From Desulforegula conservatrix Mb1Pa (GTDB taxonomy: Bacteria; Desulfobacterota; Desulfobacteria; Desulfobacterales; Desulforegulaceae), in contig NZ_AUEY01000027.1 in assembly GCF_000426225.1 (NCBI RefSeq), forward strand, positions 1 to 46,082: a stretch of DNA of 46,082 nucleotides. The letters run 5' to 3'. Position 1 is the stretch's first letter; every line of letters begins with the position of its first letter. Below are positions 23,385 to 31,694 of the stretch, piece by piece. Both the position numbers and the translations under genes were made by a program. The notes under the pieces were generated by a model. It saw nothing but the letters and a program-made list of their open reading frames with translations. It did no database searches and was not told where the DNA came from.

Positions 23385-24815
23385 CTAATATTTCCGGTCT
23401 GATTTGTCTGCTGAAGGGATGTATACGCTGATGCATGTTCCTTTGGATGGATGAGAAAATGCGTCTATCCAGCCGCCATGGGCCGTGATAATGCCGTAGG
23501 CTGCTGCCATGCCAAGCCCCCGGCCCGGGAATTTGGTGGAAAAGAAAGGATCAAATAGATTGTCCAGGGTTTTTTGCTCCATGCCCTGCCCATTATCTTC
23601 AATTTTTACTGCTATGAATTTTTTATCAGGATCTGCTTCAGGATGTTTTAGCCCTATATCAGAAGGCGATATTATTTCTTCTATCCTGATATTAATTTTC
23701 CCGTTTTTATTAATCGCCTCTATGGAATTCTGTATAACGCTTTGAATTACTGTCTCAATCTGCATTCTGTCTGCTTCAGCAAAAATTGCAGGAGAGGTGT
23801 TTTCGAAAAAAATACTGATGGTATCTGACAGTTGGTTTCTGAATCTGAGGAGCATTTTTTCAATAAGCGAATTCATGTCTATTGAGTCAAGATTCAGCTG
23901 ACCTCCCTTGGAGTAATTAAGAAGCAGATCAGTAAGCTTTACCATTTGTTTTGCTGCATCAAATGCAGGAGGAATGCTTTTTAAAACAGAGGTATTTTCC
24001 TCGTTTTCGAGCTGCATAAGTTCAAGATGTCCGGTTATGATGTTCAGGAGATTGTTGAATTTGTGGGCAATACCACCAGCAAGAATAGCCACTGATTTCA
24101 TCCTGCTTGTGTGCATAAGCTCCCTCTGCATGGCTTTCTGTTCTGAAACATCGGTTATGCACATTCTGAGACCACAAACTTTTCCGTCTTTTTTAATGGC
24201 ATTGGTATTTCTTATAACGTTCATGACTCGGCCATTTCTTGTGCACATCCTTGTATCAATCGTGTCTATAGATTCTCCTTGCAGAACTCTTGCAATTCTC
24301 TCGCTTGTTAATTCGAGCTCTTCGGGGTGAATAAGTGCAAGCCCATTAAATCCTTGTTCAAACTCCTCCCTTGAAATTTCGAACATTTTAAGTCCTAACT
24401 CATTTGCATATGTGACCTTTAGGTTGAGATCTGCCTCGCAGATGACGGAGGGAAGAAGGTCGGCCATTTCCCTGAATCTTTTCTCGCTGTCCTCGAGGTC
24501 TTTCTGTACCTTGTTTTTCTGGTTTATTTCCATCTCAAGAAGACGGTTTATTTCGGACATTTTTTTATTAGCGTCTGCAAGTCTGTCTGTTTTTTCCAGC
24601 ATTATGTATGACAAGAGGCCAGAGAGAAACGAAATTGGCAGAGAGAAAAAAGCCGGTATCGATTTGATTAACCACTCAGGAACCATGATCCTGAATATAT
24701 AAATGTCAGTATTGTGATCGGGGATGATGTGATTGTATGCTTTTGTGAGCATTAGGCAGATGAAAACAGTCATGAAGACGATGAATGACTTGAGCAGGGC
24801 TTTATTATGTATCAT
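23385..24815 (-). CDS. PAS-domain sensor histidine kinase, no adjacent response regulator
   Basis: A 476-residue kinase. Two N-terminal TM segments (residues ~9-25 and ~48-72), a short coiled coil (residues 75-115), a PAS domain (~112-225; FREMADLLPSVICEADLNL...FGLRMCITDVSEQK-like end), then a HisKA block SVAILAGGIAHKFNNLLNII with the phospho-acceptor His at about 251. The ATPase domain has N-box VIQNSIEAI, G1 KIEDNGQGM, F-box LFDPFFSTK and G2 GRGLGMAAAYGI. It is complete, but no receiver or regulator gene lies nearby, so its partner is elsewhere. ATG 24813-24815 has AGGA upstream. Confidence 0.92.
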   Translation of the reverse strand: MIHNKALLKSFIVFMTVFICLMLTKAYNHIIPDHNTDIYIFRIMVPEWLIKSIPAFFSLPISFLSGLLSYIMLEKTDRLADANKKMSEINRLLEMEINQKNKVQKDLEDSEKRFREMADLLPSVICEADLNLKVTYANELGLKMFEISREEFEQGFNGLALIHPEELELTSERIARVLQGESIDTIDTRMCTRNGRVMNVIRNTNAIKKDGKVCGLRMCITDVSEQKAMQRELMHTSRMKSVAILAGGIAHKFNNLLNIITGHLELMQLENEENTSVLKSIPPAFDAAKQMVKLTDLLLNYSKGGQLNLDSIDMNSLIEKMLLRFRNQLSDTISIFFENTSPAIFAEADRMQIETVIQSVIQNSIEAINKNGKINIRIEEIISPSDIGLKHPEADPDKKFIAVKIEDNGQGMEQKTLDNLFDPFFSTKFPGRGLGMAAAYGIITAHGGWIDAFSHPSKGTCISVYIPSADKSDRKY

Positions 24816-24864
24816 TTAGGAGTTCCTGAATAATGGTTTCAACTCTGGCAAACTCGGATCTTTT

Positions 24865-24921
24865 TCATTCCGGCGGGGCCTGCGCCGGAACGACGAGAAT
24901 TGGACTTTTTGCGACTTTGTC
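24865..24921. repeat. Family B palindromic repeat, right-half fragment
   Basis: TTCATTCCGGCGGGGCCTGC, then GGACTTTTTGCGACTTTGTC. Only one hairpin and one outer arm remain. Its edge supplies part of the TGA stop codon of rsmA (24920-24922). Confidence 0.75.
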
Positions 24922-25786
24922 AAATCTGTTTTTCAGAAAGTCTGTGTACTTCATCGGACAGTCTTACAAAATCTGCCACAGCAAGTGTTTCTGCCCGCCT
25001 TACAGGGTCTATTCCTGATTTGATAAGCACTTTTTCAGCCTGGCCGTGGTCAAGACCCACAAAACCACCTGCAAGTGAGTTTTTGAGAGTCTTTCTTCTT
25101 TGTCCGAAGGCAGATCTTACTGTGTCAAAAAAGCACTTTTCATTTAAAGGCATGTATTGAGGTTCTTCAGGTATTGTTATCTCGATAACAGAAGAATCCA
25201 CATCAGGAGCAGGGAAAAATAGATGCTTCTTGATTTCTGCAAGAACCTTTATGTCTCCGCAATATTGAACCAGTACCGATATCCTTCCATAATTTCTTGA
25301 TCCTGGCGGAGAAGTGATTCTCTGGACAAGTTCTTTCTGGAGCATGAAAACGGCTTTCTTGAATTTTTTTCTGTTTTCCACAAGAACCGCAAGAATCTGT
25401 GACGAGATATTATAAGGCAGGTTACCCATCATGATAAATCTTTGGTCTTTAGTATCATGACCGTTTTCAAGCTCAGGAAGTTCAAAATCAAGAATACTTG
25501 TATTTATTATTTCCACGTTCGATATTGAAGCTGCTTCGAGTTCGGTTTTAAGAACTGGAATAATTGTCGTGTCTTTTTCAATGGCCACAACTTTTGATGC
25601 GCACCTGGCAATCTGGATTGTCAGGCTTCCAAGCCCGGGGCCTATTTCAAAAACAGTGTCCTGATCAGTTATGCCAGACCTTTCCACAATCATTTTTGAA
25701 GTTGAAGGATCTGAGAGAAAATTTTGTCCCAGCTGTTTTTTTGCCTTGAGACCGGAAGATCCAAGAAGCATTTTGGGTGAGGTCAT
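24920..25786 (-). CDS. rsmA: 16S rRNA dimethyladenosine transferase RsmA (KsgA)
   Basis: A 288-residue member of the KsgA family, normal length. AKKQLGQNFLSDPSTSKMIV is the conserved opening. VFEIGPGLGSLTI is the SAM-binding motif I, near residue 46. MGNLPYNISSQIL is the catalytic N-L-P-Y motif, near 125. The C-terminal part, FFPAPDVDSSVIEI and SAFGQRRKTLKNSL, is also typical. It dimethylates two adjacent adenosines in the 3'-terminal helix of 16S rRNA during 30S maturation. It is transcribed alone. The last codons read into a family B fragment, which provides the stop codon, so the native C-terminus may have been slightly altered. Confidence 0.95.
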   Translation of the reverse strand: MTSPKMLLGSSGLKAKKQLGQNFLSDPSTSKMIVERSGITDQDTVFEIGPGLGSLTIQIARCASKVVAIEKDTTIIPVLKTELEAASISNVEIINTSILDFELPELENGHDTKDQRFIMMGNLPYNISSQILAVLVENRKKFKKAVFMLQKELVQRITSPPGSRNYGRISVLVQYCGDIKVLAEIKKHLFFPAPDVDSSVIEITIPEEPQYMPLNEKCFFDTVRSAFGQRRKTLKNSLAGGFVGLDHGQAEKVLIKSGIDPVRRAETLAVADFVRLSDEVHRLSEKQI

Positions 25787-25972
25787 TCTTTAAGTTGCCA
25801 TGTATATATTGTTAAAGTAAAAAGTGATTTCAGCAAATAGATCATGATTTCTTTGTGAGGGCTTGGAGTTTTTGAAAAAAGCCCTGTAAAAATTTATGTT
25901 TTTAGATCTAAGCTGCAAAAAACCTTCAATCAATAACACTAAAATAAAGATTAGGCAATCAGGGATGGAAAG

Positions 25973-26635
25973 ATGATAATCAGCACTGAGCTTGAAAAGA
26001 TAATGGCAGAAATAGTCACGTTCGGAAGAAAAATGCTTGAAGACGGTCTCACAGCCGGTTCGGGCGGGAATCTGAGCGTTTATATGAGGGATGTCAATAT
26101 CATCGCAATAACTCCGAGCGGTCTTGGTTACATGGAAATGGATACTGATGACGTTGTACTTCTTGATGGAGATGGCAGGGCCATAAGGCCGGGGCTTAAA
26201 CCATCAAGTGAACTTGGATTCCATATTGCCTCTTACAGGGCAAGGCCAGATGTTTCGGCCGTTGTGCATACCCACTCGCCATTTGCCACCACATTTGCCT
26301 GCCTCAGGATGGAAATCCCTGCGGTACATTATCTTGTCGGCTTTGCCGGTAAAAAAGTTTCTGTTGCTCCATATGCTACTTTTGGTTCCGATGGACTCGC
26401 TGCTTCAGTCGGCGAGCATATATCGGACAGAAATGCCGTGCTTTTAGCAAATCATGGACTCGTTGCCATAGGCAAGGACCTTGCCTATGCTTACAATGTC
26501 GCGCTTGAGGTAGAATATACAGCCAGGATTTATCATCAGTCCCTCGCCATTGGCAGACCTTTTATTCTTGATGATGATGAGATGGACAGGGTAATTAAAA
26601 AGTTTGAAACATATGGTAAGCCGTCGGTCGCATAA
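25973..26635 (+). CDS. Class II aldolase/adducin-family protein (L-fuculose-phosphate aldolase-like)
   Basis: A 220-residue protein of standard length for the FucA family. It has TAGSGGNLSVYMRD (substrate phosphate loop), ITPSGLGYM, the zinc-binding VVHTHSPFATTFA (two His) and LLANHGLVAIGKDL (third His). A Glu in KPSSELGFHIASY corresponds to the catalytic Glu of FucA. It cleaves or forms a 2-hydroxy-aldehyde-phosphate adduct, probably with dihydroxyacetone phosphate. The exact sugar cannot be inferred, and methylthioribulose-type dehydratases share the fold. ATG 25973 follows GGAAAG. It is divergent from rsmA and stands alone. Confidence 0.88.
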   Translation: MIISTELEKIMAEIVTFGRKMLEDGLTAGSGGNLSVYMRDVNIIAITPSGLGYMEMDTDDVVLLDGDGRAIRPGLKPSSELGFHIASYRARPDVSAVVHTHSPFATTFACLRMEIPAVHYLVGFAGKKVSVAPYATFGSDGLAASVGEHISDRNAVLLANHGLVAIGKDLAYAYNVALEVEYTARIYHQSLAIGRPFILDDDEMDRVIKKFETYGKPSVA

Positions 26636-26659
26636 CGATCAGGAATTATTTTCAATAAT

Positions 26660-26812
26660 GACGGACTCGCAAAAAGTCCAAAAAAGGCATCGGCGTCATG
26701 CCGGACTTGATCCGGCATCCAGTATTCTCATATACTTCTGGTTTCCAGCCACCGGTTTTCACCGGGGCAGGCTCCGCCGGAACTACGGGAATCATACTTT
26801 TGAGGCTTTGTC
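26660..26812. repeat. Family B palindromic repeat, long-hairpin variant
   Basis: About 153 bp: GACGGACTCGCAAAAAGTCC left; ATGCCGGACTTGATCCGGCAT arm; the other hairpin is enlarged (CCACCGGTTTTCACCGGGGC, then GGCTCCGCCGGAA). The right arm is degenerate (ACTTTTGAGGCTTTGTC). No flanking direct repeat is obvious. Confidence 0.78.
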
Positions 26813-26833
26813 AAAACTGAAAGCCAATGAAGT

Positions 26834-27379
26834 CTATTCAGGCGCTGCAAGGTTTCTCATCAATTCATGCGCACCCTGATTTTCCGGGTCTATTCCAAGA
26901 ATAATAATAAGCTGTTCCTCTGCCTTATCAGGTGTTTTGAAGTATTCAATATACAGTCTCGCAAGATTCAGCCTGGCTTCTAATCTTCCTGGCTGTATGC
27001 TTATGGATTTCAGGAACGCTTTTTCTGCTTTTTCATAATTTTCGGTTTCAGAGTATGCCATACCAAGGTTGAAGTAAAGATCTCCGTTTTTTTTGTAGCC
27101 AAGTGCAGCTGATTTTTCATAATAAAAGATTTCGGCCTCTTTGGCTCCCATTAGCCCAAGTGCATAGCCAAGATGATAAAATGCGGTTGCATTTTTAGGG
27201 TGTGTTTTAACATATTCTTCATGAAGCCTGACTCCTTTTTCAATATCTCCTGACATGAGGCAGTTATCGGCTTCTTCGTCGCATTCGTAAATCTTGTCCT
27301 GAACTTCTGCGCCGTTTTTTAATGCACATCCTGAAAGCGGCATTATTAGAACGATGCATATAAAAATAAATTTAATCAT
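26834..27379 (-). CDS. TPR-containing lipoprotein
   Basis: A 181-residue protein with a lipoprotein signal peptide ending in the lipobox LSGC (MIKFIFICIVLIMPLSGCAL, Cys18). It then has about four TPRs (KGVRLHEEYVKTHPKNATAFYH; NYEKAEKAFLKSISIQPGR; KAEEQLIIILGIDPENQGA). It is probably anchored in a membrane facing the periplasm as an assembly scaffold. ATG 27377-27379 has AGGGA upstream. No operon partner is evident, and repeats flank it on both sides. Confidence 0.82.
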   Translation of the reverse strand: MIKFIFICIVLIMPLSGCALKNGAEVQDKIYECDEEADNCLMSGDIEKGVRLHEEYVKTHPKNATAFYHLGYALGLMGAKEAEIFYYEKSAALGYKKNGDLYFNLGMAYSETENYEKAEKAFLKSISIQPGRLEARLNLARLYIEYFKTPDKAEEQLIIILGIDPENQGAHELMRNLAAPE

Positions 27380-27404
27380 TATGTCCCTTGGTCTAAAATA
27401 ATAG

Positions 27405-27490
27405 CTGACAGAATCCGGGGGCCCGGTTTGCTGGGACAGGCCTTAACCGGAATTATGGGAATATGCCTTTTTGCGACCTCGCCAGTGTTG
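27405..27490. repeat. Degenerate remnant of a family B long-hairpin variant
   Basis: GGGGGCCCGGTTTGCTGGGAC, AACCGGAATTATGGGAAT and CCTTTTTGCGACCTCGCC resemble the right half of the variant at 26660-26812, much decayed. It lies 40 bases left of a better-preserved copy at 27533. Together with it, this fills the 358-bp gap between 27379 and 27738. Confidence 0.55.
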
Positions 27491-27532
27491 AAAATAAAAA
27501 AGATGGGCTGTTCTTAGTTAAAATAAAATATT

Positions 27533-27687
27533 GACAAGGTCTCAAAAAATCCAATTTCAGTCATTCCGGCGGAGCCTGCCCCGGTGAAAGCCGGGGGCCG
27601 GAATCCAGAAGTAATTGAAAATACAAAGATGCCGGATCAAGTCCGGCATGACGCTGACGCCTTATTTTGACTTTTTGCGAAAGCATT
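27533..27687. repeat. Family B palindromic repeat, long-hairpin variant with 7-bp direct repeats
   Basis: 155 bp: GACAAGGTCTCAAAAAATCC left; the hairpin GCCTGCCCCGGTGAAAGCCG, then GGGGCC; a TGCCGGATCAAGTCCGGCA arm; right arm GACTTTTTGCGAAAGCATT. Flanked by AAATATT at 27526-27532 and 27688-27694. Confidence 0.85.
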
Positions 27688-27737
27688 AAATATTGTTATC
27701 TGAGAATATAAACTTATACATTTAAAGTGAACTGAGC

Positions 27738-28001
27738 CTAATTTTTAAATATGCCGTATTTTGCCAGATTATTTTTAATATAAGTCCAGTGTACAACAAC
27801 GTGTATTATTCCAAAAACAATAAAGATAAAGCCTGCCCATTCATGAATGTCGCGCATGAAATGTTTGATGGAAATCAAAAAGCTCTCTCCTCCATGTCCA
27901 GGTGGCAGAAGCCAGTTAATAACTCCCGTTACAGCAAGCAATACAAATAAAATCATGTTAACAACATTTATAAACCAGTAATAAGTAGATTTCTGCGACA
28001 T
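27738..28001 (-). CDS. Small DUF4405-type membrane protein
   Basis: An 87-residue protein with two TM segments (INVVNMILFVLLAVTGVINW; EWAGFIFIVFGIIHVVVHW) and histidines in the second region (DIHEWAGF, IIHVVVHW). This resembles the DUF4405/cytochrome-b-like two- or four-helix proteins that may bind haem. The start is the ATG at 27999-28001 because AAAGGAGGCGGC lies directly before it; an ATG nine codons upstream lacks such a site. Haem binding is inference from the His pattern. Confidence 0.72.
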   Translation of the reverse strand: MSQKSTYYWFINVVNMILFVLLAVTGVINWLLPPGHGGESFLISIKHFMRDIHEWAGFIFIVFGIIHVVVHWTYIKNNLAKYGIFKN

Positions 28002-28116
28002 GCCGCCTCCTTTGGGTTTATTGAACATCTATTATGAATTACGCTCGCATGTCAAATTATCCCAATGTTCCAGGGCAGTCAAACATGATTATGGGTTTTT
28101 GATAAAAAACAGTAGT

Positions 28117-28250
28117 GATGGTCTCGCAAAAAATCAAAAAAGGTCATTAGCGCCATGCCTGACTTGATCCAGCATTTTGTATTATCAGATTCTTTTGGAT
28201 TCCGGCCCCCGGCTTTCACCGGGGCAGGCTCCGCCGGAATGAAGGCAATA
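28117..28250. repeat. Family B palindromic repeat, long-hairpin variant, right end eroded
   Basis: GATGGTCTCGCAAAAAATC left; degenerate ATGCCTGACTTGATCCAGCAT; then the enlarged hairpin GGCCCCCGGCTTTCACCGGG and AGGCTCCGCCGGAATGAAGG. The right outer arm is not recognisable. It fills the gap between the DUF4405 gene and the M48 gene. Confidence 0.75.
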
Positions 28251-28279
28251 TATGATTATGATCCATTGCCTTTTTTTTG

Positions 28280-29089
28280 TTAATTGCGCTTTTTGTAGTA
28301 TTTTTTCGCCTCTGGAAGCATTGCTTTAATTTTTGATATTCTCGTGTCATCCGAAGGATGAGTGCTTAAGAATTCAGGCATAGTTTTTCCTCCCTGTTTG
28401 CTTGCCATTCTTGACCAGAAATCCACGGCTGTTTCAGGATCATAACCAGCCATGGCCATAAAAATGAGTCCGAGCTGGTCAGCTTCGCTTTCATGAAGCC
28501 TGCTGAAAGGAAGGAGTACGCCAACCTGGGTTCCTGCACCATATGCAGCTGTCCAAAGCATTCTTGTTTCAGCCGGTTTATCTTGCATGGCGACATTCAG
28601 CGCAACTCCACCAAGTTGGGCCATCAGCGCCTGGCTCATGCGCTCATTGCCGTGTTTTGCCACTGCATGGGCTATTTCGTGACCCATTACAACAGCCAGT
28701 CCGCCATCGTTTTTGGTTATTGGAAGAATTCCGGAATAGACCACAACTTTTCCGCCAGGCATGCACCAGGCATTGATTTCATCATTTTCAACAAGGTTGA
28801 ATTCCCATGAATAGCCTGAAATAACGCTGGTCATGTTCTTTTCCCTGAAATAATCCTCGACAGCTGCCTGGATTCTTCTGCCAACATTTCTGACCTGTTC
28901 AGTTTTTTGCTTGTCTGAGCTTATCTTGTTCTGTTTCAAAAATTCGTCGTACTGACTGAAGCTTGTTGCAAGCATGGTCTGCTGAGGTATGAGGTCAAGC
29001 TGGCTTCTTCCCGAGAATGGAACTGTCGCGCATGCCGGAATTACAAAGAGCAGCAGGGACATGGTGATGATTCTTTTTGATAGCTTCAT
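28280..29089 (-). CDS. M48-family zinc metalloprotease lipoprotein (LoiP/YcaL/BepA-like)
   Basis: A 269-residue protein with a lipoprotein signal (SLLLFVIPACATVPFSGR; lipobox IPAC, Cys19). The catalytic motif VVMGHEIAHAVAKHGNERM (HExxH) is near residues 140-145 and the third ligand Glu is in LHESEADQLG. Ends with FLSTHPSDDTRI, the typical 'THP....R' motif. It is probably a periplasmic, membrane-tethered peptidase of outer-membrane quality control. ATG 29087-29089 has GGAGAT upstream. It is separate in type from the polytopic M48 protein at 465-2303. Confidence 0.93.
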   Translation of the reverse strand: MKLSKRIITMSLLLFVIPACATVPFSGRSQLDLIPQQTMLATSFSQYDEFLKQNKISSDKQKTEQVRNVGRRIQAAVEDYFREKNMTSVISGYSWEFNLVENDEINAWCMPGGKVVVYSGILPITKNDGGLAVVMGHEIAHAVAKHGNERMSQALMAQLGGVALNVAMQDKPAETRMLWTAAYGAGTQVGVLLPFSRLHESEADQLGLIFMAMAGYDPETAVDFWSRMASKQGGKTMPEFLSTHPSDDTRISKIKAMLPEAKKYYKKRN

Positions 29090-29179
29090 ATTGTATCTCC
29101 GATTTATTAAGAGAATTTAATTCTTTATATAAACTCTCCGAAATCGATGTCGATTCTGGAGAGTCATTTGCATTAACCC

Positions 29180-29971
29180 TCAGGACTCGGCCTCCGGTAA
29201 ACTGTTTTTGATGCTTTTGATTGCGGCAGCTGAAAGAGCAAGTGTTACAATGCTCATTACTGCCTCATCAAACTGGAAGGACAGGCCCAATGCTTCAAGC
29301 ACGGCTTTGAAAATCAGCCCTGGAGTAATGGCGACTGTGGCAAGTCTGAATGCATTTTCAAATTTAAGCCCCGTTTTTGAAAGTCCTGAAAGCAGAAGAA
29401 TCATTGCGCTGTAAATGAATATCTGGAGCATTCTGAACGCGAATGTCAGAAAAACAGCGAATGGGAAAAGAAAAGGCACAAAATACTTTTTTGAAAATGA
29501 TATCCAGTCTTCCAGAACTGTCTGGTTGAGGGTTAAGCCATCAATTCCAAGTTGACTGATTTGCCATGTCTGATAAGAGCCGTATTTGTTCTGTATTGTT
29601 ATTGAGTCACTATTCAGTATGAAAGAAAAATTTTGCTGGTTCCCAATGGTTCCTGCCTTGTTTTTAGTATCTATTAGTCCGATTATTTCACCTGTATCAC
29701 TATTTTTTACATATACAGGCAGTTCATTACTACTTTTGGCTAATCCTTCATTGAAGCTGATTTCAGGGATTTGTCCTATCAGTTCAGGGGCGTATTTCTC
29801 TGCAAAATCATTAAAAGTGAAATGAAGTCTGAAAGCTATTGGAAGCCAGCAGACCGCAACAAGAACAAGAATATAAAGAAGATTTGTGCCTTTCCATTCA
29901 AATATTACTTCTTTGTAGAAATTGAAGTCATGGAAAGATTTTACAGGTATTTTGAAAAAGTCAGATTTCAT
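29180..29971 (-). CDS. DUF1189-family membrane protein
   Basis: A 263-residue protein fitting DUF1189: a basic N-terminus with aromatic residues (FFKIPVKSFHDFNFYKEVI), one TM segment, an extracytoplasmic domain of about 115 residues with PVYVKNSDTGEIIGLIDT, and at least three further TM segments (YFVPFLFPFAVFLTFAFR; ILLLSGLSKTGLKFENAF; SIVTLALSAAAIKSIK). Function is unknown for the family. It starts 4 bases after the stop of the tautomerase-like gene, so the two are co-transcribed. Confidence 0.8.
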   Translation of the reverse strand: MKSDFFKIPVKSFHDFNFYKEVIFEWKGTNLLYILVLVAVCWLPIAFRLHFTFNDFAEKYAPELIGQIPEISFNEGLAKSSNELPVYVKNSDTGEIIGLIDTKNKAGTIGNQQNFSFILNSDSITIQNKYGSYQTWQISQLGIDGLTLNQTVLEDWISFSKKYFVPFLFPFAVFLTFAFRMLQIFIYSAMILLLSGLSKTGLKFENAFRLATVAITPGLIFKAVLEALGLSFQFDEAVMSIVTLALSAAAIKSIKNSLPEAES

Positions 29972-29975
29972 TTTT

Positions 29976-30323
29976 TTATGCTAATGCCTTGTTGTTCCAT
30001 CCAAACATTGCCGGATCAAGATTCTTGTACTCAATATAAGTCCTTGCCGGATTTATTCCCAATTCCTTGTGAATGAAATCGCACAGCTTTGCAGACAGCT
30101 CTCCGCAGTCTCCTGGCTTAAGTCCGACGCTTTTAAGCTCCAGATAGGCGGATGGCTCATGAGTCGCAGCAAAGCAGATTACGAGTCCGTCAAGAATGGT
30201 TATCATCATAACAGCCTCGGGTTTTCCAAGGATTTCAGAAGCAAATGAAGATATTTTTTCAGCAAAAATCTTTTTATTATCATCATCAAGTCTTATACTT
30301 GTTTCAATACGTATTACAGGCAT
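29976..30323 (-). CDS. MIF/phenylpyruvate-tautomerase-family protein
   Basis: A 115-residue protein, the usual MIF length. Starts MPVIRIETSI with Pro2 as the expected catalytic base after Met removal, contains a KPEAVMMITILDG segment like the MIF 'KPE.Y....' region, and ends TYIEYKNLDPAMFGWNN as in MIF homologues. Keto-enol tautomerase activity is the family property; the natural substrate is unknown. AAGGAG lies 8 bases upstream of ATG 30321-30323. First gene of a two-gene operon with the DUF1189 gene. Confidence 0.88.
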   Translation of the reverse strand: MPVIRIETSIRLDDDNKKIFAEKISSFASEILGKPEAVMMITILDGLVICFAATHEPSAYLELKSVGLKPGDCGELSAKLCDFIHKELGINPARTYIEYKNLDPAMFGWNNKALA

Positions 30324-30348
30324 GGATGGCTCCTTGAATAATGTGCAT

Positions 30349-30494
30349 CTCTAAAAATTGCCTTTTTGCCAAAGTTTAGTCAGGCTGCGTCAGCGTCGTA
30401 CTCGAATCCTCATTTATAAAGCATAAACTCCGGTTCTCCGTGCGACGCTGCTGATTCCCTTGGGCTAACACATCAAAAATTCTAATTTTTAGAG
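30349..30494. repeat. Family D element with terminal inverted repeats, single copy
   Basis: CTCTAAAAATT at 30349-30359 and AATTTTTAGAG at 30484-30494 are perfect 11-bp terminal inverted repeats about 146 bp apart. Internal sequence includes GCGTCAGCGTCGTACTCG and, inverted, GTGCGACGCTGCTG. It sits in the 351-bp gap 30324-30674. Apart from a likely promoter for 30675 I see nothing else there. Confidence 0.6.
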
Positions 30495-30674
30495 GCGCCC
30501 TAATGTTATTATAATCTTCGGAATTAATTATATTTCTTTTCCGGGCGGCGTTTGTTATTTGCCGCTTAAAAGATTACACAATATAAATGCTACTAAATGT
30601 TTTTAACCTCACTGTCAAATCTGATTGCATGTTTTTACAGGGATTGAGAACATATTGATTGAAGGTGGAAATAT

Positions 30675-31103
30675 ATGAATCTGATAAAGAATACTAAATC
30701 GAATTCTGTTTATATTGTTACGGCTGCGCTTTCAATAATATGTTTGCATGCTCAGGGCTTTACACCTGAGGAAGGCTTGAACTCTTCGGTTTTTACACAT
30801 TTTTTAAAACGCCCTGTAATTTGTTATAATGGTCAAAGGGATTTTACTCAGAATCTTTATGCCCAGTCAGATGGCCCAATACTTACAAATCCAGACTGGG
30901 TTCCTCCAGTTAACAGAAGTAAATACCCTGGATATCAGATTATGGAAGACGCAAAGAAAAATTCAGAATCCTGGAAATACTCCACAAACAGGCAGGGAGG
31001 AAATATAAAGGGGGGCGGTACAGTAAAATACAGGGATTATCGTTCTGTTACAAGACAGACCCGGCCGGAATCAGGCGGTGGTACTGGCAAAGCCGGTAAA
31101 TAA
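30675..31103 (+). CDS. Small exported protein of unknown function
   Basis: A 142-residue protein, not recognised. Hydrophobic N-terminal stretch (VYIVTAALSIICLHAQGF) consistent with a signal peptide. The mature part is polar, with Gly-rich, Arg/Lys-rich tail segments (GGNIKGGGTVKYRDYRS; TRPESGGGTGKAGK), probably disordered. AAGGTGG precedes ATG 30675 at a good distance. A strong terminator follows the stop immediately, so it is a single-gene unit. Confidence 0.6.
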   Translation: MNLIKNTKSNSVYIVTAALSIICLHAQGFTPEEGLNSSVFTHFLKRPVICYNGQRDFTQNLYAQSDGPILTNPDWVPPVNRSKYPGYQIMEDAKKNSESWKYSTNRQGGNIKGGGTVKYRDYRSVTRQTRPESGGGTGKAGK

Positions 31104-31126
31104 GCGCCCAATCGGGCGCTTTTTTA
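31103..31126 (+). terminator. Rho-independent terminator after the small exported protein gene
   Basis: AGCGCCC-AATC-GGGCGCT followed by TTTTTT, starting at the last base of the stop codon. It lies between convergent genes, so it may also serve the minus-strand gene at 31134. Confidence 0.9.
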
Positions 31127-31133
31127 GTAGACC

Positions 31134-31481
31134 TTAAGCTTTCATGTCTATTACTTTGCCAAGCATTTCATCTTTTGTCTGCACCATTTTAAGATTGGCT
31201 TCATAGCCTCGCTGTGTCGGAATTGTGCTGGTAATTTCCTGGGCAAGGTCAACATTGGAAAGCTCCCGCATTTCTCCTGTTTCACTGCTTTCCTGGACTA
31301 GTGGCCCAGGGGTGTTGATTTTTTCAACCCTTGGAGTTACCGAGCTGTTCTGGCCTTCCTCAAGTACTGTCCTGCTTCTTTTGAAGCCGTCCGTATTGAC
31401 ATTGGCAATATTGTTGGAGGTGACGCTCATCTGGGTTCCAAAGGCAGATAAAGCTGAGATATTATTTCCTATTACGTTCAT
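31134..31481 (-). CDS. Flagellar basal-body rod-like protein (FlgC/FlgG-related), orphan
   Basis: A 115-residue protein that joins the two conserved ends of flagellar rod/hook proteins: MSVTSNNIANVNTDGFKRSR near the N-terminus (the S-N-N-I-A-N-x-x-T motif) and NVDLAQEITSTIPTQRGYEANL, then KVIDMKA at the C-terminus. It lacks a central variable domain, so it is nearest to FlgC/FlgB size. AAGGAGG precedes ATG 31479-31481. There are no other flagellar genes in the window, so it may be an accessory rod paralogue. Confidence 0.82.
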   Translation of the reverse strand: MNVIGNNISALSAFGTQMSVTSNNIANVNTDGFKRSRTVLEEGQNSSVTPRVEKINTPGPLVQESSETGEMRELSNVDLAQEITSTIPTQRGYEANLKMVQTKDEMLGKVIDMKA

Positions 31482-31694
31482 GTTGCCTCCTTATTCCGAA
31501 TCCCGATTCTCATTCAAGTGGTAACATAGTTGTTATTTTGAATGCTGAATGGGATAATTACCAGTCACTTTTACTAAACATTATTCGTTCAATTGGCCGA
31601 ATATCTATTCTGATTAATAATATTTATTTAGAGTCTTGCTCAGCATTTTTATTATAATCATCAGCATATTAAAGGTCAAGTTCAGGTTTGATAA

